64,000 bases of DNA from Kitagawia praeruptora (Eukaryota; Streptophyta; Magnoliopsida; Apiales; Apiaceae). The stretch is taken from the NCBI GenBank assembly GCA_037693485.1, contig CM075345.1, positions 4,047,501 through 4,111,500 of the forward strand. Direction: 5' to 3'. A program made the translations under genes and the position numbers. Every line of letters begins with the position of its first letter. The stretch's first letter is position 1. Of this stretch, positions 24,801 through 35,135 are shown piece by piece. The notes beneath the pieces were generated by a model. It was given only the letters and a program-made list of their open reading frames with translations. It did not search any database and had not been told where the DNA came from.

Positions 24801-25889
24801 TTAATCCTCTAAAGGCATGGAGCTCTTGCTATAAGTACACGTTCTTCTATTCAGGTATCGGCTGGCTGGGAACTTCATGCAAGAAGCTGCCAATCAGAAA
24901 CTAACAATTGGCTTCTAACAAATGTCAATGAACCTGGAAGTTGTTACATACAAGCTTCAGGTATAAAATAATGAACTTGGATCTTTTTGTAGACTGATCA
25001 GATGTGAAGTGGAAGCCTCCGTTAAGATTTGAAAACTCATTGACGTGTTCCTGATGCAAGCATGCTGCTCTTCAAGATACTAGACCAAATCAATCCTCAA
25101 GGTTCTTGAACCAAATATGAGCTATGAGGTTTCTAAACTGCATCCTAGCCGTGAGGTTCCTGAATCAAATCACGAGCTTCCTGGACCTGATGGTGAGGTT
25201 CATGATCTGAATTCTCAAAATTTTGAAATCCTCAATTTTCAAAGTACCACGTCCAATAGTAATCATACTACCCCCCAGTTCTTCAAGGAGGCTTGTCTTT
25301 GATGAAGAACTAACTCCGGTAAGCTTCACAATTCTTCGATAAACTCTAATAAGTCGTTGAATATTCATCCATGAAGTTGAGTACTGCGTGTTTGCTTCAA
25401 GATGCTCATATCATATTCTTGTAGCTACTCTTCATCAAAATCTTCAACTATGTCGAATTTTCCTTAACACTCGAATAGATACTATAATTACATCATTCCT
25501 GCTTGTAGCTTTAACATATCTTCTCTTTTCTTCTTTAACTTTTCACGAAACATGTTGAGAATGAACCTCTATACAATTATCCCAATACAGCACCTCTAAG
25601 CTTACGCGAGCTAACTCATTGTAAGAAACAAGAGATACTTAAAGAGATTACTTGCGAGGTATTTCTCGCAGGTCACTGAATTGAATGAGGTACGTTCCTT
25701 GTTTTACAAGCAAAATATAAGCTCATGTATTACGCAATACAAGGAAAAAAACTACTCATAATTTTTTTGAAAACTACTCAAAAGGAATAGGTTCGCTTGC
25801 TAGGGAGGTATACATGCACTACCCCCCAGTTCTAAGGAAATACATAAAGGTCTCTCAACTCTACTTTAAGAAAGCTCTCAAACTTTCAA
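24801..25889 (-). other. Gypsy interior without recognisable pol
   Basis: Downstream of gag in transcript order, this is where protease and RT would be expected. None of their motifs is present in any frame. It contains scattered AGGTTCCTGAA-like repeats and two CCCCCCAGTTCT tracts (25271-25284, 25820-25833) that read as G-rich purine stretches on the minus strand. Confidence 0.5.
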
Positions 25890-27263
25890 CTACTGGTCAC
25901 CTCGAGCTATCCATTCCCCGAGCTTCCCAGCTTTAATCAAATCCTCAATTTGGTCTTTCAGTGCTCTACATTCGGAAGTATCATGGCAATTATCCTCATG
26001 GAAGTCACAATATTTCTTCAGATCTTTCCTTGCTCCTATAGGTAAAGGTGCGGGCTTTGAAAATATTCCTTCTTTCCCATAAACCGTGAAGATGTGGTCC
26101 ACTGGAGCGACCAAAGAGGTATAATTATCGCGCTTTGTCTTCAAATTTGCTTTACTTCTTTTGGAGGAAGCACGATCCCCAATAACATATGCTTGCGGGC
26201 TTGGAGACCTCTCTCGCTTGCTTCCTTTGTGACTAGCTTCATCTCCAAAATCTTCTGTTTCTCTCAACTTTAACAAGGATTCTTCTACACACTTATATAG
26301 TTCAGTTTGTTTGTAGAAATCAGCCAGTGTACCAGGTTCACGTACTTGTAACTCCTTCCAGAAGTCTGAACCAGCTCTAACTCCAACAATCAGGAAGCTC
26401 ATAATGACCTCATGAGGAGCTTTCTTAACTCTGGGAACCTCTGCATTAAAACGTTTGAGGTACTCTATCAAGGTCTCATCTGCTCTCTGCTTGATGTTGG
26501 CCAAGGTATTGGTTGGGGGTGCAAAAGCGACGGAAGCTCTAAACTGAGTAACGAAGAGTTTCCCCATATCCTCCCAGGAATTTATAGAATCTAATGGTAA
26601 CCTCTTAAACCACTAATGAGCTCCACCATAAAGGGTTGCAGCCAATAATCTACACCTTGTTGGCTCCTTAACTTAATAAACATCCATCTCGGTATTGAAA
26701 CGACCCAGATACTCCACAGGATCCGTTGTGCCATCAAGTTTAAACTCTATTATTGACTGCTTTTCTTCCTTGAGTTTCACTAGAATCTTCTTGATGTCTT
26801 CAGCATTCAAATCACCAGCTCCACCGTTCTTTGCTTCCTTATCTTTATCATCGTCTTCCTGTGAATCTGCTATACACGAATCATTCGCGATCTCGACTGA
26901 ACTTGAATCATCTTTAATTATCTCGATGGAAGGGTCCTTAACAGGAGGTTGTTTATCCTTGGGTTCACCATCTTCTTGACCTTCAGTATCTTTCTTTGGG
27001 TCTTCGATCTCTTCCTCAGCCTTTTCTTCACGTTCTTCTTCGTCGACGCCTAACTGCTTGGGATTAATCTTAGCTTTTTTACCCTTCTTACCAGCTGCCA
27101 ACTTCGACTTCTTATTCTTTTGTGTTGTATGTTCAAGGGTTGTGAGTCTCTCTTCAATCGACCTTAGATGCTCTAGGACGTTAGCATGAGTAATCTTCTT
27201 TGCTTTCGGTGTTTGATCTTTCTCTATAGATTGCGTTGCTTCGCTATCAGAACTGCCTGCCAT
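25890..27263 (-). pseudogene. gag of the gypsy element, two in-frame stops
   Basis: One frame runs from the ATG at 27263 (MAGSSDSEATQS) to the stop at 25890, about 457 codons. It is broken by TAA at 26673-26675 (after GRFNTEMDVY) and TAG near 26610 (in GGAH*WFKRLP). The N-terminal part is charged (Lys/Glu-rich, coiled-coil-like). The middle has the retrotransposon Gag core (WFKRLPLDSINSWEDM, FVTQFRASVAF, LIEYLKRFNAE). The C terminus has the plant gypsy knuckle-like motif CDFHEDNCHDTSECRALKDQ. An upstream ATG at 27332 lies in the LTR and is less likely. The product would be the capsid polyprotein. Confidence 0.8.
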
Positions 27264-27289
27264 CTTTCCACTCTTAAGATGATAACTCG

Positions 27290-27306
27290 CCCTCCTTCTA
27301 ACGCCA
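27290..27306 (-). promoter_or_regulatory. Primer-binding site of the gag-only gypsy element
   Basis: TGGCGTTAGAAGGAGGG on the minus strand, one base from the 5' LTR. TGGCG is usual; the rest does not match a tRNA 3' end that I recognise. Confidence 0.5.
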
Positions 27307-27307
27307 A

Positions 27308-28077
27308 TGTTGATGAGTGGATTTCGTAACAACTTTTGAGAGGTTTATGGTGAGTTGTAAAGGCTAACGATCAACTAATCTATGGAGAATGGAGGTTTTT
27401 TGTAGGGGTTGAACTGAGCTCGAGAGCGTTTACAAGAATCTCGCGAGTTCCTTTGAGGCTTTTGTCGTGTGTTCTCAAGAATCTCGTAGATGTATTGCGA
27501 GGCTTGTAGCCGTGTTCTCAAGATGCCTATGTACCCTTGTATATATAGGGATCAAGTTCACGTAGTTCTTTTTAGACTAGAAGTCTGGTTAGGCAGTAAT
27601 ATTCTAGGTTCCTAATTCGTGGGGACCTCCTTTTCTCCAGATTTTAGCCACGAATAGTCGACCTAAGTCGAATAGAACTCGAGTTCTAGTCCGACTAGGA
27701 GTATGTTTACAAGTTCTCGTCCTATTAGATGTATTCAAGGATCATCTGCGCCCAAGGAATACATTCCAATAAGGAGTTGATGTTCATGACTTGCTCATAA
27801 AGTATAGGAGGCTTTATCGTACTATAAATCTGCTGGAATAAATCTGTTCTCATACAGGAAGCTGTCTCTCAGGAACCTGTCTACAGGAACCTGTTTCTCG
27901 GGAAGCTGTTTGCAGGAAGCTGTCTCTCGGGAAGCTGAACCTGTCCAGATCCATTTGACATGCTATTTAGCCCCATTTAACTTAAGGGACCTCAATCATA
28001 ACCCATATTACTCATACGGGTTGGATCCTTAAGCCTAATGGGCCTAAATATAGCCCATGGAGATTTTGGGCACAACA
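27308..28077 (-). repeat. 5' LTR of the gag-only gypsy element
   Basis: Direct copy of 21194-21964 with a small number of base differences (for example AGCAGTATG against AGGAGTATG). Should hold the promoter on the minus strand. Confidence 0.9.
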
Positions 28078-28196
28078 GTGTTGAATTTAGTTGGGCAAGG
28101 TTATGGGTTCGAATACCTTGAATATATTTAGAGTTAGGTTTCGAGTGAGGTTCGGAGGGTCCAAGCCTTTGTATTAGATATCTATACTATACTATA

Positions 28197-28935
28197 ATAA
28201 GTAAACTAGTGGATAATTGGTAGTTTGGTAGTTTGGTTCAACCCTATTTTTTAGCCATAATTTTAGTTCAATTAAAAATAAATTTAATTAATATTTTATC
28301 TACCTAAAAACATTCCCGGGTAAGCAAAGATTTAGCCGAGGGTAATATTGAGTTGGGACTTGGGAGTCGGGCTCGGGACATGAATCAGTTCAGCCTTCAG
28401 CACATGAAGAATTATTTTATGTTTTTTTGTATCATAATTAAATTAAATAAATAATTTTTGTATAATTATGTAGTTGGAAGGTAAGTGATAACCTAAATCT
28501 CTATTATTTATAATAAAAAAAATGTAAAAAACACACAAAACACTCTCCTGTTAATAAAATTAAAAAACACACACACACACGCCACTCCTCTCGATCAAAA
28601 CTCTAAACTAGGGGATAATTGGTAGTTTGGTTCAACCCTATTTTTTAATATTAAAAAACATATTAAACAAATAACAAATTACACTATAACAAATTAAAAT
28701 TAATATTTATAATATTATATTACACTATGAATAAATTACAAAAAATTAAAAGCTAAGCTAGTATAATATAATAGAATAATAGATAATAGATTAGAATAAT
28801 AGATAATAGATTTGTAATGTACGATCGATCATTATAACAGTAAATCAATTATTAATTTGATCATCTAAAATCAAAATATGTTTACTATTCTGAAACGGAA
28901 AATAAAACACCACCTGAAAGTCGAAACGGCAGATG
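28197..28935. other. Intergenic with a duplicated 45-bp motif
   Basis: AACTAGTGGATAATTGGTAG plus TTTGGTTCAACCCTATTTTT occurs at about 28206-28250 and, with AACTAGGGGATAATTGG, at about 28607-28650. There is a (CA)n run at 28568-28582. No gene seen. Confidence 0.5.
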
Positions 28936-29272
28936 TTGAAGTATATATACATGCACATATCTTATTTTCTACCTTATCTCACCCTTCTTAATTTTCCTCA
29001 TCGCAATTTCCAGGTTCCCTCACGCAAATACTTATTGTAAATTTACATAATAAATTCATCTTGTTATGCGTATCGTGACATTGTTATACGATTTACAGTG
29101 TAGCTTTGAATTGATGTGTTGAATGTTTCAAGTTCAGGTACTAATTAATACAACTGATGGTGATGTTTAATTTTTGCAGGAGAATATTTGTTATCTTTCG
29201 TGAGGAGATCGAATTTTATTTGGAGTGATCGATCGAGTGAAGTGGTTGTATTTTATTTGGGAATACGGTAAG
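28936..29272 (+). promoter_or_regulatory. Promoter and leader of the SF3A1-like gene
   Basis: A TATA box candidate GTATATATACATG lies at 28940-28952. A leader intron is suggested by an acceptor TTTTTGCAG|GAGAAT (29179/29180); a donor may be near 29012 (TTTCCAG|GTTCCC). The retained intron argues against a simple processed retrocopy. Confidence 0.4.
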
Positions 29273-29527
29273 ATGTCAGGCTTCATGCCCCCCATTGGAA
29301 TTGTTCATCCACCCCTGGAGATTCGAACTATTATTGAGAAAACAGCTACTTACGTTGCGAAGAATGGGCAAGAATTTGAACGTAAACTTATGAAGTGTAA
29401 TGCCAACAACCCGAAATTCAATTTCTTGAAATCTTTGGACCCATACCATGCCTATTATCATGCCTATTATCAGCATTGTTTATCTGTATTTTGTAGTCAG
29501 CCTTCTACTACACAGCAGCCTGCTTAA
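29273..29527 (+). CDS. Short SF3A1-like protein with a single SURP (SWAP) domain
   Basis: 84 residues from the chosen start (MSGFMPPIGIVHPPLEIRTI). The sequence GIVHPPLEIRTIIEKTATYV and NNPKFNFLKSLDPYHAYY match the first SURP module of splicing factor 3A subunit 1 (SF3A1, U2 snRNP), where SURP domains bind partner splicing factors. The full plant protein has two SURP domains, a middle region and a ubiquitin-like end and is far longer; here only one SURP remains and a stop follows (STTQQPA). An upstream in-frame ATG at 29225 adds 16 unconserved residues. A 12-bp tandem duplication gives HAYYHAYY inside the domain core. Either a truncated duplicate under decay or a small SURP-only protein. Confidence 0.6.
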   Translation: MSGFMPPIGIVHPPLEIRTIIEKTATYVAKNGQEFERKLMKCNANNPKFNFLKSLDPYHAYYHAYYQHCLSVFCSQPSTTQQPA

Positions 29528-29634
29528 GGAATTGTGATGGGGGCCTTTTGATATATCTAGTGATCAATATTGGATGTGCAGCTATATATAAAGGTGTACA
29601 CATATCATGTTCCTTCAACCAATATTAGTTTTTT

Positions 29635-29935
29635 GAGTAAAATGCAAAACGATGGCTATAGTTTATACTGAATTGCAAAAAAGTGACCGAACTTTCAAAT
29701 TTTCATTTTAGTGGCCACACTTTGTTTTTTATTTTTAAATTAGTGGCCAATTTTTTTTATTTTTAAAATAAGTGGCCAAAATTGTTTTTGATTTCTAAAA
29801 TAGTGGCCAAAATTATTTTTAATTTTTAAAAAAATACATGAAAAAAGATCGATAGCCACTAAAATGAAAATCTGAAAATTCGGCCAATTTTTTGCAATTC
29901 AGTGTAAACTACGGCCACCGTTTTGCAATTTACTC
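29635..29935. mobile_element. Mutator-type MITE
   Basis: About 80-bp inverted ends (GAGTAAAATGCAAAACGATG on the left, matched by TTTTGCAATTTACTC on the right) with a 9-bp target duplication TAGTTTTTT (29626-29634, 29936-29944). Long inverted repeats with a 9-bp duplication fit MULE-derived MITEs. The centre has a repeated AAATAAGTGGCCAAAATT-type unit. Confidence 0.85.
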
Positions 29936-29944
29936 TAGTTTTTT

Positions 29945-30709
29945 TATACAAAAGTGAAGATTGTAAAAGTTAAACATCAACTATATATACTCGACTTTGT
30001 TCGTGAAATTCGAGAACTTGCCTATTTTTGAATATTCGTCTTGAATTTGCCTATTTTTAAATTTTGATCGTCTTGATTACCCCTATGTTATTCGTAAGTA
30101 CTTTACAGGTATTTTGCCATCTAAATCCACAATGAGGCAACCAGTATTGCTAATAAAACCACAATATGCATGAGTACTTTTGCCGGAATGCTGACTTGTG
30201 CTTGATCCTAGCTACGTTGAATGCAGAATTAATACCAATAATTATTTAAGACGAAGTTATATATAGGAATACTGTTATAGGAATACTCCTATGTATTTCG
30301 TTCTTTTCCGGTATTTTACTATCCAAATCCACAAGAATTCTGAATCTGCTTGATCCTAACGTTGAATGTAACCTTGGCATCATTTTCGTGGAACCAGGAA
30401 TCAGGATAGCATGCAAGTTAACGCGATTCTGAAAAAAAGAAATAGAAGGCTTTGGCCTCAGTGTCACATGTGCTCTGTTTAATGCTTTTATTTTTGTTGT
30501 GGATGAACATCTATATTAGTGAGCTTTTCGCTCCTTTTCATGGGCACCTTGTTCTCATTCCTATGTAACTGGGCAAGTTTCTTAGTTAAGCAACTCTTGA
30601 AGGGTAAAAACTAGCATCTTGGTCCCTATTTCATGCACGAGCTGCGTGCTACCCCCAATCATATGATGAATTAATTGCAAGTCAATCTTCGTTTCCTTCT
30701 GTTAAACCC
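29945..30709. other. Intergenic, nothing recognised
   Basis: Two short related stretches (TACAGGTATTTTGCCATCTAAATCC at about 30107 and TCCGGTATTTTACTATCCAA at about 30307) share a downstream GCTTGATCCTA-like motif and look like a diverged tandem duplication of about 190 bp. No coding evidence. Confidence 0.45.
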
Positions 30710-30712
30710 TTA

Positions 30713-31020
30713 TGTTGCGTTTGGTTGGGGAGAATGGAATTGAATGGAATGGAATGAGTAAAAATAAAGGGAAACTATAGAGATTAGAGGGAAGATTTGA
30801 AAAAAAATGAATGGGTGCAAAATTCCTATGATGAAATTTGTGAAGAAAATGGGTAGGGGGAGAATGGAGCATTCCTTCCAAAATAGGGATGCTTGAGTTC
30901 TTATATATTTTGTTAGAGATGGAATGAGGAAGGAATGAAAAGTATTAAAATTTTACCATAATTTAGTTCAAAATCTCATTCCATTCCCTCCTAATTCATT
31001 CATGCCAACCAAACACAACA
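30713..31020. mobile_element. PIF/Harbinger (Tourist-like) MITE
   Basis: 308 bp. The ends TGTTGCGTTTGGTTGG and CCAACCAAACACAACA are inverted, with target duplication TTA on both sides (30710-30712, 31021-31023). The AT-rich interior contains GAATGGAATGAG motifs in both arms. Confidence 0.87.
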
Positions 31021-31023
31021 TTA

Positions 31024-31733
31024 TGGTGAGGAGATCTTCTGTCCCCGTAAAATAGAATTTGACGGTTTTTTTCATCATTAATTTTTTTGAAAATATATTA
31101 AAGTTCCCCCACAAAAATTTTAAAATGTTAAAAATTTACTAGGTACCCCTAAAAGAAATGTGGATCCGCCCCGTGAAAATGGTTATATTTATCTTTTCAG
31201 TTATTCCTATTTCTTAAGCTGATTGTTTTAGTATGTGCTTCATTAACTCAAAAAGATGAAAATAAATTGTCCGAAATTTCACAGAAATTCCCAGGTAATA
31301 AAGAGAATTAATAAACGGCTAATACTATGTTTAAACACATAGCAACATCGTAAGTACTGATATGTTGTAGACTTGTAAGTACTGAAAGTAGAAAAGAGGA
31401 ATTTGTTGAAAATATTCCTTAGTCCTTCCTTATACTTGTGCCTTATACAATATATTTGAACTAGAATTGGAGGGAAGAGAAAAAAGAGAGGAGAGAGAAT
31501 TGTAGAAAAGGAGGGAAGTTAATTTTTTATTGTTAAAAATGATTTAGGACAAATATAGAGGTGCCTTAAATTATAAAATGCATGAGATGTTCTAGTGTTT
31601 TAAGGCACAACTATGACATTATTGGAATATAAAAAGTGAATAAATATCCTAAATATTGATTTAGGACAATATTTAGAACATTGTTGTACTTGTTCTAAAA
31701 ACACTACTAATTTGGGATATATAATATAAGAGT
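31024..31733. other. Intergenic, no gene seen
   Basis: AT-rich. A purine-rich patch at 31455-31515 (GGAGGGAAGAGAAAAAAG-like) is the only notable composition. No element ends were found. Confidence 0.4.
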
Positions 31734-31912
31734 AAAGGGAATCTAAAGTTACCTTTAGATAATTTCTCTAAAGTTAACGAAGAAGGAAGACACATAAGCA
31801 TACTTATTGATGCCCCTGCGGGGTCCTTTTAAATAAAAGATAAAAATGGATCAAAACTACGTAGTTTTGATGGGCTAAAGTTAACTTTAGATTCCTTTTT
31901 CTCATAATATAA
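31734..31912. mobile_element. Small MITE-like inverted repeat
   Basis: Left AAAGGGAATCTAAAGTTACC and right GTTAACTTTAGATTCCTTTT are inverted partners about 25 bp long around a 130-bp core with GATGCCCCTGCGGGG. Target duplication not resolved. Confidence 0.55.
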
Positions 31913-32225
31913 ATCCCCATATTAAATTCCTAAAAAATTTTGGAATTGGCACCTCTATAATTATTTACTTGGAGAATCGTATTAGTGAGAATTATATTTA
32001 AAAAAATAAATCTTTTAGCAAAAACAGTTAACCTGAATTTTAAAATACTTAATATTTTTTATTTATTATGTAATATTGGCCATTTAAATTTATACTGAAT
32101 ATATATAGGATATAAAATATGTTGCTTCCAAAAAAAAAAATCAAATTGAACTAAAAATCGTATTTTTTGGGTTTCATGCCTTCTGTTTAGTACTAAAAGT
32201 TAATAATAAAATATATTAATAAGAA

Positions 32226-32341
32226 TTTATAATAATTCATATATAACGTATTCATCTTTCTTGTTTCTTACAAAAAGCCCTAACACCCTCTTTACAAAAA
32301 AATCATCCATCTCTCCTCCCTCTTATCTCTGTTCGGCGGAC
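32226..32341 (+). promoter_or_regulatory. Promoter and leader of the kelch-like gene
   Basis: A TATA-like TCATATATAACG lies at 32237-32248, followed by a pyrimidine-rich leader (CATCTCTCCTCCCTCTTATC) ending at the ATG. The pseudogene copy has the same leader but a MITE at this TATA region. Confidence 0.45.
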
Positions 32342-33502
32342 ATGGTATCACAATTGAATTCGGAGTCAAGGTCAGATGAATATCCTATCCTGTTTATGTT
32401 TGTACGCGGATCTCATGGCCATTATATGATATATAAGATTGATGCGGTTGCTTCATACCATTTGCGTTTGCGAGAAGTTGAGATGCAGTCTCCTCTTCTT
32501 GTATTTAGACATGGTGTTCTTCCTGATTGCATGTGTGCTTTTAGTTATATAGACCCATATTTCTATATTGTGGGTGAAAAGAAACATGAGGTTTATACTA
32601 TTAACAAGAAACATCTTGTAGACTTGAAACCTAGTAAAAATGCAAGAGGGGCTAAGTATGTAACTCATGATACCAAACCCATGACCTGCGATAAACCATC
32701 TCCTCTAGCTTTTGCTTATCAAAACAATCTTTATGTCCTTTCTAAACAATCTAGTACCCTTCCAAACTATAATCCAAATATTCATGAATTTGAGCTTTAC
32801 TCCCCTATTAACAATTCTTGGTCCGCCTTGGGTCCTAAGCCTGTACCAGATTGTGATGTTACTTCCTTTGTTGTTATCGGAGAAATGGTTTATTTTACTA
32901 CTAGTGTTCATGCTGTTATGTCATTTAGCTTAAAGAGGGCACGCTGGAATACTATCTATGACCCATACGGAGTCACTTATGTCCATAAGAATTACGTCCC
33001 ACAATCATCCAAATACATTCCTGTTCCTACTTTTCAACACCAAATTCATGTAATTCAAAATAGAATCTTTGGAAGTGTTGAACAAACTTGTTTCGGCTTT
33101 TGTGCTTCTCCGTCTAAGCCTTCTGCCAAGTCTTTTCTACGACCATCTTTAGATAACAAAGGTCAATATTATTGTGGCTGTATATTTGATAAGAAAGTGT
33201 CACTTTGCTCAAGTCACATAGTCACTATGGATGCAACAGAAGAAATTATGTGTGGGATTTGTTTTGGTATTGATTCTTCGTGCGATGATCCTTCGAATTA
33301 TGTCGACCTCACCTTTTTCAACATCCCTGAAGATTCTCAATCATCATCCTCTAGCATTCCTCTTTCTGATTGTTCGTTTTCATTAGAAGAAGATGAAAAG
33401 TTTTCCAGTTGCATCAAGTTTGACCGCCTCCACAGTACTCGTTTCTCCATCAAAACTAAACACCCAACTCGTGGTAGTATCTCCACTTGTATTTTCGTTT
33501 GA
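32342..33502 (+). CDS. Kelch-like beta-propeller protein, intact
   Basis: 386 residues from ATG 32342. An in-frame ATG at 32261 would add 27 residues, but those are leader sequence conserved as non-coding in the pseudogene. Repeating blade-like segments are visible: CAFSYIDPYFYIVGEKKHEV, FAYQNNLYVLSKQ with FELYSPINNSWSALGPKP, and SFVVIGEMVYFTTSVHAVMS with LKRARWNTIYDP. These resemble plant kelch or galactose-oxidase propellers. No F-box or other N-terminal domain is present, and the C terminus is Ser-rich and acidic. There are no introns. The function is unknown; propellers of this kind usually bind proteins. Its near-identical duplicate at 16643-17782 is dead, while this copy keeps its frame, which suggests constraint or a recent split. 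Confidence 0.75.
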   Translation: MVSQLNSESRSDEYPILFMFVRGSHGHYMIYKIDAVASYHLRLREVEMQSPLLVFRHGVLPDCMCAFSYIDPYFYIVGEKKHEVYTINKKHLVDLKPSKNARGAKYVTHDTKPMTCDKPSPLAFAYQNNLYVLSKQSSTLPNYNPNIHEFELYSPINNSWSALGPKPVPDCDVTSFVVIGEMVYFTTSVHAVMSFSLKRARWNTIYDPYGVTYVHKNYVPQSSKYIPVPTFQHQIHVIQNRIFGSVEQTCFGFCASPSKPSAKSFLRPSLDNKGQYYCGCIFDKKVSLCSSHIVTMDATEEIMCGICFGIDSSCDDPSNYVDLTFFNIPEDSQSSSSSIPLSDCSFSLEEDEKFSSCIKFDRLHSTRFSIKTKHPTRGSISTCIFV

Positions 33503-33753
33503 GCATTGATGATGTAAATGTTTATCTTATGTGCCTGGCCCTATTAAGACTTGTGACAAATATTGTTTAGTTTAACAATTTTATTTTTTGTCGGAATTCT
33601 TATAAATTATGACATTTCCATATAGTTATCTTCGATGTGATTGAATTTTTTTCTTTGCGTAGGTATTTGCATAAATGTTATGGTTTTGTTTTGTAGTAAA
33701 TACTTATGTTGGTTAGATATTGTATAGTGTATATATGTGATTCCAAAGATGCG
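33503..33753 (+). other. 3' flank of the kelch-like gene, shared with the pseudogene copy
   Basis: Matches 17783-18029. It contains candidate poly(A) context (T/A-rich, AATAAA-like variants absent). The identity ends abruptly at GATGCGTT, marking the edge of the duplicated block. Confidence 0.7.
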
Positions 33754-33783
33754 TTGCTTGCGGACACTATCAAACCATGACTT

Positions 33784-34843
33784 TTACTTCACCTTGCTTG
33801 TAATTTCAAGCATATTCTTTGCAATAAGCTTCATTGTTGTCAGAGTATATCCCAAGTTGCAAAGAAAATGATAGTAATCAGTAGTAGTAGTCTCATAAAC
33901 TAGCCCCGGGTTCATTACTTGTTCTATGTTCACTACCCCTGCCCCAAAATCGTATGGTGTAGCTTCTTGTAATCCTGGTAACTTTAAAACCGGAGGTCCA
34001 TCGCTACACGCTTGAACAGCTGTAGAAATTGTATAATTGTTAGATTCTGTATCATATATCAAAAATAAATTATAGATATGTGCGCCAATTTGATATTAAA
34101 TGACCTGTAGTCATAATAGCTGATCTGATGGCTGAATGATCCCAAGTGGGATGTTGGGACTTGATTAAGGCAGCTACTCCTTAAATATGGGGGTTGCCAT
34201 TGAAGTTCCAGAGACTAAGACATAATCTGGGGGAGCCTGTCCTGGGAGTGTAAATTCCCTGCTCATTTTACTCCATGCCACAATGAGATTTACTCCTGGT
34301 GCTGTAATATCTGGCTTTAAAAGTACAGATTAAAATGTTATGCCAATCCCCACATATATATGTATTAATATGTACGGTGGTCTGCAACAATCATTTCTTG
34401 CAGCAGAAACCACTCACTTATACTACTAGTAAAGAAATATATTGCTACATGTAAATATAATGTGCTTGCCTTGAGAAGATTATGAGATAAATATGATGGG
34501 CCTCTTGATGAGAAGTAGGCGACTGTAGGTGCTGGCTTGTAGTCTGTAGATGTTGCAGACCTTTGAATAGTTGCGGTCGGATTCCTTAATATTGTATCCG
34601 ATTAATTAGCGTGGGAACTTAATTGTGAGTTTCTTGAAGATAATTTTAATGTAATTATCAAACTTTATTCATTACCTGTTAGATTGTATATAAGACAGAG
34701 TTGCATTGTCAACCATAATCAATCCACGTGCACCTTGATTTATTATATTCCCTATCTTATCACCTCCGCTGCTTATCTCATTGAAACATAGAACAATACG
34801 TCCTCTGATCTGGCTTGTATCTAAAGAACCTGGCTCACAATTT
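33784..34843 (-). pseudogene. Subtilisin-like serine protease (subtilase), C-terminal half, broken copy 1
   Basis: In transcript order: a protease-associated (PA) domain exon (34843-34676; CEPGSLDTSQIRGRIVLCF, NQGARGLIMVDNATL) with a good donor; a piece with STDYKPAPTVAYFSSRGPS (about 34602-34494); a piece with PDITAPGVNLIVAWSK and the catalytic serine motif SGTSMATP (about 34325-34095); and an end piece TPYDFGAGVVNIEQVMNPGL (34062-33784). After GTSMATP the frame shifts and a TAA replaces a codon in the following helix. The N-terminal half with catalytic Asp and His is absent. The parent would be a secreted plant subtilase acting in the apoplast. Confidence 0.8.
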
Positions 34844-34854
34844 CTGAACACATC

Positions 34855-35135
34855 CGTGGTGTTTTATAAGTTCCTGAGTGTGTTTAGACTTTCAGTTATA
34901 AAATTCTAGCTATCTGGTCATCTGTTTTAAGCGGACACTGTTTAGATGTATAAAAAAAATGTTTCCAGTTGATGATATAGCATTGTGATTGTTGTTTCTT
35001 TTCTTTTTCCTGCTAAATGAGCCATGGCCGTCTTTTGGCTAGGCTCCAACAGACGACTAGTTTGAACCCATGTAAGATGATAACCAAGAATCCTAGTTTG
35101 ATTGGTAACCCACTTATAATCCATGGTCGCCGTTA
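34855..35135. repeat. Block repeated at 37613-37880
   Basis: Near-identical non-coding copy (CTGTTTTAAGCGGACACTG, CCATGGCCGTCTTTTGGC). It lies just upstream of the subtilase PA exon and was duplicated with it. Not recognised as coding. Confidence 0.75.

Larger units (their letters stand above)
21194..28077 (-). mobile_element. Non-autonomous Ty3/gypsy element with gag only
   Basis: LTRs 21194-21964 (771 bp) and 27308-28077 (770 bp) start TGTTG and end CAACA. The target duplication GTGTT is perfect (21189-21193, 28078-28082). On the minus strand a TTGGCGTTAG primer-like site adjoins the right LTR and an ACCGGGGGGTAGT purine tract adjoins the left one. The interior carries a broken gag (25890-27263) and no pol. 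Much of the rest (22080-24800) is degenerate repeats built on AGTGAATCC. The LTRs show several differences, so it is older than the Athila-like element. Confidence 0.9.
21175..28115 (+). repeat. tRNA-like module of Helitron 2, interrupted by the gypsy insertion
   Basis: TAGCTCAATTGGTTATGGTG (21175-21193) and, beyond the insertion, AGTTGGGCAAGGTTATGGG followed by TTCGAATACC rejoin to a tRNA-like A box plus B box with about 35 bp between them. The gypsy element landed between the two boxes. Confidence 0.55.

Noticed and set aside
32342..33502. F-box protein
   Set aside because: The N terminus before the first blade is about 15 residues and has no F-box; only propeller-like sequence is visible.
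34942..35124. 60- and 99-residue minus-strand frames in the duplicated block (also 37663-37962) as subtilase exons
   Set aside because: They lie upstream of the PA exon, but their residues do not match a subtilase segment I can recognise.
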